Below are positions 14,547-19,646 of a stretch of 19,646 bases of DNA, piece after piece (positions within the stretch are counted from its first letter, which is position 1; each line of letters begins with the position of its first letter). The position numbers and the translations under genes were made by a program. Source of the stretch: Rhodospirillaceae bacterium. GTDB taxonomy: Bacteria; Pseudomonadota; Alphaproteobacteria; MPNO01; UBA2964. The stretch lies in NCBI GenBank assembly GCA_002712335.1, contig PATI01000008.1, positions 21,587-41,232 on the forward strand, written 5' to 3'. A model generated the notes under the pieces. It saw only the letters and a list, made by a program, of their open reading frames with translations. It was not told the DNA's origin and did not search any database.

Positions 14547-16010
14547 TTAGCGTTCGAAGCGCTCGATAGTTCCAGTTGTACTATGTCCCTCTTCTATGTC
14601 AACTAGCAAAACCTGACCGCCATATGACTGGACCAAGTCAGCGCCTATTACATTTTCTAATGAATAATCGGCACCCTTAGACAAAAAATCTGGCCTAAGA
14701 GCTTTTATCAATTCAATGGGGGTCTCTTCAGAAAATACAACAACCAAATCCACACTTGCTAAGGAAGCAAGCACAGACGCACGGGATTCTTCATTCTGGA
14801 TTGGACGGCTTTCCCCTTTTATCTGCTTCACAGAAGTATCAGAATTAAGACCCACAATTAACCGGTCACAGACAAGGCGAGATTCCGCTAACAAAGCTAA
14901 GTGGCCTGGATGGATTAGATCAAAACAGCCATTCGTAAACCCTATTTTATTGCTCTGGCTTCGCCAGATCTCGACTTTTTTCTTCGCATCCTCTAAAGAC
15001 AAAATCTTTAATTTACTTAAATGCAGGGAGTCCTGACTTTGAAGTGATTCAACAAGCTCAGTAGCCGAGACAACGGCAGTCCCAGTTTTGCCGACTGCTA
15101 TCCCTGCCGCAATATTGGAAAGACGCGATGCCATTAACAAATCTCCACCAGCGGCTAAGACAGCCGCTAATATTGCAACTACTGTGTCGCCTGCTCCTGA
15201 AACATCAAAAATTGCACGTGCTTCTGCAGGCAAATGATCTATGCTTTTATCGGAAATAAGCGTCATGCCTTCTGCGCTTCTGGTCACCAGAATATTCTCT
15301 ATTCCATATTCCATTGTAATAAATCGTGCTGCTTCAACAAGGTTAGTATTATCTATAATTCCTCTTTTACTGGATTCAGAAAGCTCGCGCAGGTTCGGTG
15401 TAATAACAGTAGCACCTCTATACCGCTGGTAGTCACCTCCCTTTGGATCAACAATTACCGGACAATTATAATTTTTTGCTATCGAAATTAACTCATTCAA
15501 ACTATCTGGTGTTAGAACACCCTTACCATAATCAGAAAGTATAAGAGCATCCGCAGTCGCAATGGTTTTCCTTACATAATCAAAAATACCTTCTTTTGTA
15601 TCATTCGAGATATCTTTGCAATCCTCTCTATCTAATCTCATTAATTGTTGAGAACCCCCGAAATATCTTTCTTTGATTGTAGTTTGACGCCCAGGCTCTC
15701 TTATTAGTTTTGGCCTAATTTGATTGATACCATGAACCAACGATAGCACTTGGTCTGCTGCCTCGTCGTTACCGACAACACTAACAAAATCAACCGAAAC
15801 TCCTACCTCAGCCAAGTTTCGGGCTACATTGCCAGCCCCGCCCAACATGGACGCTTCATCAATTACACGGCAAACTGGCACTGGTGCCTATGGTGATATA
15901 CGCGATACATCCCCATAAACAAACTTATCAAGCATAACGTCGCCCAAGCATAGAATATTCACTTTATCGAGCCGATCAATCAATGGAAGAAGTTTTGTGC
16001 TATCATTCAT
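14547..16010 (-). pseudogene. hldE: hldE (heptose kinase/adenylyltransferase) with in-frame TAG at codon 41
   Basis: Bifunctional D-glycero-beta-D-manno-heptose-7-phosphate kinase and 1-phosphate adenylyltransferase for LPS inner-core heptose, 487 codons including the interruption. The true start is ATG at 16008-16010, overlapping the gmhA stop as ATGA. Residues 17-40 (VNILCLGDVMLDKFVYGDVSRISP in pieces) are intact family sequence. Codon 41 is TAG (15890-15888), where homologues have Glu in ISPEAPVPV; the frame then continues as APVPVCRV and GGAGNVARN. The PfkB catalytic SGAGD lies at 271-275 and the adenylyltransferase HPGH at 367-370. The longest uninterrupted frame starts at GTG 15881 (444 residues) and lacks the first strand with GDVMLD. 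Both domains after the stop are intact, so the lesion is recent, an error in the sequence, or is read through. Neighbouring genes use TAG as a normal stop. Confidence 0.93.
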
Positions 16011-16582
16011 TTTGCACACCGCTGTTCTAACACATCACACATCATGTGACCCAAAACTATATGTGCCTCCTGAATTCTAGCCGTAATATCCGATGGGACT
16101 AAAATTAATGGTTTTACAAGCCCAACTAATTCGCCCCCATTTTCCCCGGACAGTGCGGCAGCCGTAATACCCATTTCTTTTGCAGCTTTGACCACGTTCA
16201 AAACATTAGGGCTTCTGCCTGATGTAGTTATTGCTATTAGCAGGTCCCCCTTATTGCCCAAGGCTCTAAGCTGAATCTCAAAAACTCGCTCAAATCCAAA
16301 ATCATTGCTGCCAGCAGTAAGCGCAGAAGTATCAGTTGTTAAAGCGATAGCAGAGAATGGTTCCCTATCCCTTTTATACCGCACGACCAACTCGGCAGCT
16401 AAATGTTGAGCATCCGCCGCACTACCGCCGTTACCAACGAAAATAATTTTTTTACCGGTTTTTAAAGTATTTTCAGCGACAATACACAAAGCCTCAAATT
16501 GTTCGGCTAAGGTTTCACGCGTAATTTGCATTACCGCTTCATGTTCAGTAATTTCCTTATCAAAGAAAGACTTCAAATTCAT
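16007..16582 (-). CDS. gmhA: Phosphoheptose isomerase
   Basis: 191 residues from the ATG at 16582; an in-frame TTG at 16591 would add three. GmhA converts sedoheptulose 7-phosphate to D-glycero-D-manno-heptose 7-phosphate, the first step of ADP-heptose synthesis for LPS. The SIS domain has the phosphate loop FVGNGGSAADAQHLAAELVVRY with H60 and E64 as probable zinc ligands. ITTSGRSPNVL is the second SIS motif, and the C-terminal QEAHIVLGHMMCD supplies the Gln and His of the zinc site. The gene is complete. It overlaps hldE by four bases, so the two enzymes of the pathway are translated in a coupled way. Confidence 0.96.
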   Translation of the reverse strand: MNLKSFFDKEITEHEAVMQITRETLAEQFEALCIVAENTLKTGKKIIFVGNGGSAADAQHLAAELVVRYKRDREPFSAIALTTDTSALTAGSNDFGFERVFEIQLRALGNKGDLLIAITTSGRSPNVLNVVKAAKEMGITAAALSGENGGELVGLVKPLILVPSDITARIQEAHIVLGHMMCDVLEQRCAK

Positions 16583-16658
16583 AAGGGACAATCCATGAAA
16601 TTTAATATTTCTTATTAAATGGGTAACAGAAAACGCAAACAGTTTCTATTATATTTAA

Positions 16659-17816
16659 TTATGTTACCCAGGGACGAAAATGTTTGCTCAAGGTTAAACC
16701 CTGACGTTGATAAGATGAACCTGACTCAGCTCCGTAGAGTTTATCTGGTGTATCAGTTAAATGTTCATACTTTAACCGCCCAACAAGTTGTGCATCCTCC
16801 ATTGTGAACGGCACCCCGTAAGACCTTACCTCTAGCACTGCGCGCGTACCAGCCGCATCAGCAACAGGATGCCCAAATCCAGGGTCAAAGAACCCAGCAT
16901 AATGAGCACGAAACTCTCCAGTAAATGCATCATATGGAACCATTTCAGCCGCGTAATCTACCGGCACTGAAACCGACTCCTTGGAGGCTAAGATGTAAAA
17001 GTCATCAGGATTTAATATTATGCTGCGACTACTATCACAGTATATAGGGTCCCAATAATTTATGGGATTATAGTACCCTTGTTTATCTACATCTATAAGA
17101 GGAGCATGGGGTTTAGCTTTGAAACCAACGAGGTCCGTATCCCCAACCCCTGCCAAATCAATGGAGAGAGGCACCCCTCTGAACAATGTATTTTCCTCTT
17201 GTTCTGTAAGATCCCGGTCAAGTACTGGCTGGTCCTTAAGAAGGCGTTTCAACTCTGCTTCACGAATATCTCCAGTTCCTCGACATAATCGAAGCTGATT
17301 TAACTTGCTACCAGTGCGGGCTATAATACTAAATGTTCTCGGAAAAATTTCCGCGTAAAGGGGACCATGATAACCCCTTGCTACAACATCGAAGTCAGAG
17401 GAGTGGTCAGTCAAGAGGCGTGTGAATATATCAAGGCGCCCAGTAGAGCTTTTTGGATTAGCCACCCCAGATATGCCATCGCTTAAAGATAGTGATTCCA
17501 ATAAAGGTATTAGGTATACACATCCCGTTTCCAAAAGAGCCCCCGAAGTTAGGTCTATTTGATGGAGGCTTGAGAAATCAACTTGTTCTTTTACAGTTCT
17601 ATTCGGCCCCGGTAGAAAACTCGCCCTCATACGATAGGCGGTTTTTCCAAGCCTCAAGTCAAGACTAGCAGGTTGTATTTGCTGTGAGGTAATGGGGGAG
17701 ATACCATGGAGTTCACCATCCCTAATTAGAGCATTGAGAGATTGGAAAGGTAATACCCCTGTATTTCTCGAAATCTCTCTTTGTCCCGATTTCATAGAGG
17801 TAATTTGATCAGTCAT
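16659..17816 (-). CDS. dcd: Two-domain 2'-deoxycytidine 5'-triphosphate deaminase
   Basis: 385 residues, about twice the length of E. coli Dcd, as in the alphaproteobacterial tandem-domain form. The first domain carries VANPKSSTGRLDIFTRL and ARGYHGPLYAEIFPRTF. The second carries HYAGFFDPGFGHPV and AVLEVRSYGVPFTMEDAQLVGRL, which matches the Dcd segment with the catalytic Glu and the C-terminal LSKHF tail. It makes dUTP from dCTP, feeding thymidylate synthesis in the cytosol. The start at 17816 is the first ATG and gives an N-terminus with usual family features (QSLNALIRDGEL). It lies between gmhA (67-76 bases) and the UDP-sugar gene on the same strand but is not functionally linked to them. 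Confidence 0.94.
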   Translation of the reverse strand: MTDQITSMKSGQREISRNTGVLPFQSLNALIRDGELHGISPITSQQIQPASLDLRLGKTAYRMRASFLPGPNRTVKEQVDFSSLHQIDLTSGALLETGCVYLIPLLESLSLSDGISGVANPKSSTGRLDIFTRLLTDHSSDFDVVARGYHGPLYAEIFPRTFSIIARTGSKLNQLRLCRGTGDIREAELKRLLKDQPVLDRDLTEQEENTLFRGVPLSIDLAGVGDTDLVGFKAKPHAPLIDVDKQGYYNPINYWDPIYCDSSRSIILNPDDFYILASKESVSVPVDYAAEMVPYDAFTGEFRAHYAGFFDPGFGHPVADAAGTRAVLEVRSYGVPFTMEDAQLVGRLKYEHLTDTPDKLYGAESGSSYQRQGLTLSKHFRPWVT

Positions 17817-17892
17817 CCATATTTACCGTCTTTTTCACGAATTTTTTATATTTTCACTACTTTAAAGCTTATATTTATACTCAGGACTATAT

Positions 17893-18843
17893 TCATTCTT
17901 TAGAAAGCCTAGTTTCAAAATAATCAATTGTTCTTTTAAGCCCTTCTAAAAGTGGTACTTGCGGATCCCATGAGATCGTCTTATTGGCAAGTGAAATATC
18001 TGGCTTACGTTGAATAGGATCATCCTCGGGCAGCTTTTTCCTTATTATCTTAGAACTCGACCCAGTAAGTTTGATAACTATATCGGCAAGCTCACTAATT
18101 TTGACTTCATAGGGATTACCAATATTTATTGGACCGATAAAATCGTCATTCGTTTGCATTATAAGTATGAAGGCCTCAATTAAATCATCAATATAGCAAA
18201 AAGATCTAGTTTGTGACCCATCACCATAGATTGTAACCGGGTTATTCCTTAGCGCCTGAACAATAAAATTCGAAACTACCCGTCCATCATTAGGGTGCAT
18301 ACGTGGACCATAGGTATTAAATATTCTAGCTACTTTGATTGAGAGATTATGTTGCCTGCGATAATCAAAAAATAATGTTTCCGCACACCTTTTACCTTCA
18401 TCATAACAGGCCCTAGATCCTATAGGGTTGCAATTACCCCAATAACTCTCGACTTGCGGATGTACAGTAGGATCTCCATAAATCTCGCTAGTGGAGGCTT
18501 GAAAAATTTTAGCTCCCACTCTTTTCGCTAGACCAAGCATATTGATTGCACCATGGACACTAGTCTTAGTTGTTTGGACCGGGTCTAATTGATAATGAAT
18601 GGGCGAAGCTGGACAGGCTAAGTTAAAAATCTCATCAACTTCAACATATAGCGGAAAAGTAACATCGTGGCGCATCAGTTCAAATCGGGGATGAGAGAGT
18701 AATTGAGATATATTATCTTTCAAACCTGTATAGTAATTATCTACACAGAGTACATCGTATCCCAAACCAATCAACTTTTCACAAAGATGAGAACCTATAA
18801 ATCCTGCACCCCCTGTCACTAATACTCGTTTTTTAGAAAGCAT
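17893..18843 (-). CDS. UDP-glucuronate decarboxylase (UDP-xylose synthase)-like NAD-dependent sugar epimerase
   Basis: 316 residues of the extended SDR family. The NAD motif [12 protein letters not shown] is at 9-20, and the catalytic triad is STSEIYGDP (Ser/Thr) with Y and K in [15 protein letters not shown]. The segments [45 protein letters not shown] and [17 protein letters not shown] together are the signature of UXS1-type UDP-glucuronate decarboxylases, which yield UDP-xylose with internal NAD+. HldD, the heptose epimerase, is a different subfamily, so this is not the missing step of the heptose pathway. It presumably serves LPS or capsule sugars. The upstream gap 18844-18994 is AT-rich, with a 12-base palindrome TCTAAATTTAGA at 18915-18926. 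Confidence 0.93.
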   Translation of the reverse strand: MLSKKRVLVTGGAGFIGSHLCEKLIGLGYDVLCVDNYYTGLKDNISQLLSHPRFELMRHDVTFPLYVEVDEIFNLACPASPIHYQLDPVQTTKTSVHGAINMLGLAKRVGAKIFQASTSEIYGDPTVHPQVESYWGNCNPIGSRACYDEGKRCAETLFFDYRRQHNLSIKVARIFNTYGPRMHPNDGRVVSNFIVQALRNNPVTIYGDGSQTRSFCYIDDLIEAFILIMQTNDDFIGPINIGNPYEVKISELADIVIKLTGSSSKIIRKKLPEDDPIQRKPDISLANKTISWDPQVPLLEGLKRTIDYFETRLSKE

Positions 18844-18994
18844 AATATCTTACCACGACACCTGATATTTTTAATTAACTGTTAGACTTGCACATTTAGC
18901 ATATTTTAAATCTGTCTAAATTTAGAAAAATTCTTCGTCGAATATGTTAAATTTTTTTATTTAATATACTTTAATAACTATTTTGAACCCACTC

Positions 18995-19588
18995 CTAAGA
19001 CCTTGGAATATTAGTCTCTCTTGGTGCGCGTTTTGCTAGAATTCTTTGTAGTGTTCTCCTATGCATGTTTAATCTTCTAGCGGTTTCAGACACATTTCTA
19101 TCACACTGTTCATACACGCGCTGAATATGTTCCCACCTTACTCTGTCAGCAGACATTGGGTTTTCAGGTGGTGGTGGCAAGTCAACTCCCCGGGTTAGTA
19201 AGGCTGATGCAACCTGATCGGCATCTGCAGGCTTTGCAAGATAGTCAATTGCACCTGCCTTAACTGCAGCAACGGCTGTCGCGATGTTTCCATAGCCAGT
19301 CAATATGATTATACGTGACTCGGGCTGTGCTTCCCGTATTACAGAAACGACATCTAGCCCACTGCCGTCATCTAAGCGTAAGTCAAGAACCGCATAATTA
19401 GGTGGTTCCAATTTAGCCATAGATATTCCCTCCGCGGCGCTCTCGACAGCGGTGACTATAAAACCTCTGCGCTCCATCGCTTTTGCCAGTCTTTCTCTAA
19501 AAGGTTTGTCATCATCAACAATTAATAATGTTTTTGGTTCTCGGTTTACATGGGATGCCGGCCCAACCTTTGTATCAATTTCATCCAT
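18995..19588 (-). CDS. regA: RegA/ActR/PrrA-family response regulator
   Basis: 197 residues from the ATG at 19588. The longer frame to 19642 is unlikely because that part encodes the end of the upstream sensor gene in another frame. The receiver domain has the acidic pocket DDD (25-27), phosphoacceptor D69 (AVLDLRLDDGSG), LTGYG and K119 (YLAKPADA). The linker LPPPPENP and the Fis-type HTH (NVSETARRLNMHRRTLQRILAKR) match RegA almost residue for residue. Together with RegB it controls redox-dependent genes such as respiration, nitrogen and carbon fixation, and photosynthesis. The start ATG lies in ATGGATGA, overlapping the sensor stop by eight bases. Confidence 0.95.
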   Translation of the reverse strand: MDEIDTKVGPASHVNREPKTLLIVDDDKPFRERLAKAMERRGFIVTAVESAAEGISMAKLEPPNYAVLDLRLDDGSGLDVVSVIREAQPESRIIILTGYGNIATAVAAVKAGAIDYLAKPADADQVASALLTRGVDLPPPPENPMSADRVRWEHIQRVYEQCDRNVSETARRLNMHRRTLQRILAKRAPRETNIPRS

Positions 19589-19646
19589 CAAATTCACCCT
19601 CAACGCTTTCCAACATTTCTCGGCGCCATTGTATCTCAACAACCGC
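19581..19646 (-). CDS. C-terminal end of a probable RegB/PrrB/ActS sensor kinase, cut by the right edge
   Basis: An open frame of 22 codons (21 residues and TGA, 19646-19581) enters from the right edge and ends inside the regA start (ATGGATGA). The visible residues, AVVEIQWRREMLESVEGEF, fit the last strand of an HATPase domain and the tail seen in RegB/ActS kinases, where gaVVxIxWpR is typical. Assignment rests on this short tail and on the conserved regB-regA order, so it is inferred. Only the end is in the window. Confidence 0.6.
   Translation of the reverse strand, partial: AVVEIQWRREMLESVEGEFDG

Noticed and set aside
14547..14565. AGCG...CGCT inverted repeat near the hldE/mmcB junction as a bidirectional terminator
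   Set aside because: Only a four-base stem and no T-run on either side.
15879..15881. GTG at 15881 as the natural start of hldE
   Set aside because: It has no ribosome site, and the conserved N-terminal 40 residues with GDVMLD lie intact upstream in the same frame behind a TAG.
15888..15890. TAG as a reassigned or pyrrolysine codon in this genome
   Set aside because: At least the binding-fold gene (stop 5740-5742) ends in TAG with no gene-like sequence after it, so TAG acts as a stop here; no pyrrolysine genes seen.
18915..18926. TCTAAATTTAGA palindrome as an operator of the UDP-sugar gene
   Set aside because: The surrounding gap is almost all A and T, where such palindromes arise often by chance; no second copy seen.

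Overview
The window looks like chromosomal DNA of a low-to-moderate GC alphaproteobacterium. Several gene families or gene variants support that placement: a RegA/ActR/PrrA-type response regulator with the near-invariant C-terminal HTH, the repair nuclease MmcB, a two-domain Dcd-type dCTP deaminase, an ECF11-type RpoE with its ChrR zinc anti-sigma factor, and an FeS-type photolyase (PhrB/CryB). A marine Rhodospirillales- or SAR116-like lineage would fit the AT-rich, compact genome, but the sequence does not settle this. There are 20 protein-coding loci (two cut by the window edges), no tRNA or rRNA gene, no mobile element and no CRISPR array. No gene-free stretch exceeds about 200 bases.

Region 1 (1-4665) is a photo-oxidative stress module. 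On the minus strand lie a DCC-family (DUF393) protein, an FeS photolyase/cryptochrome, sigma factor RpoE and ChrR. On the plus strand, divergent from these, lie an 81-residue two-helix membrane protein and a short-chain dehydrogenase. Three sites matching one pattern (YGATCY, exactly 18 bases, TAA, with the spacer always ending in CG) sit in front of rpoE-chrR, DCC-phrB and the small membrane protein gene. They resemble the known singlet-oxygen RpoE promoter, so the region reads as a self-contained RpoE regulon.

Region 2 (4643-12773) is a metabolic, probably catabolic, cluster. It holds an orphan NMT1-like binding protein without a signal peptide, a GST, a class II aldolase/adducin protein, a four-gene minus-strand run (amidase, VOC protein, TcuA-like flavin dehydrogenase, crotonase) and a divergent plus-strand pair (GlcG/HbpS-like protein, unusual YrdC-domain protein). 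The crotonase lacks both classical catalytic glutamates, and the YrdC protein has lost parts of the usual substrate motifs. The substrate cannot be read from the sequence.

Region 3 (12786-19646) is housekeeping and envelope DNA: a TPR-methyltransferase, mmcB, hldE, gmhA, dcd, a UDP-xylose-synthase-like gene, and the regA/regB pair at the right edge. The first ORF a gene finder would report for hldE starts late. The true start overlaps gmhA by 4 bases, and codon 41 is an in-frame TAG exactly where the family has the Glu of ISPEAPVPV. This is a nonsense mutation or sequence error in the heptose kinase domain.
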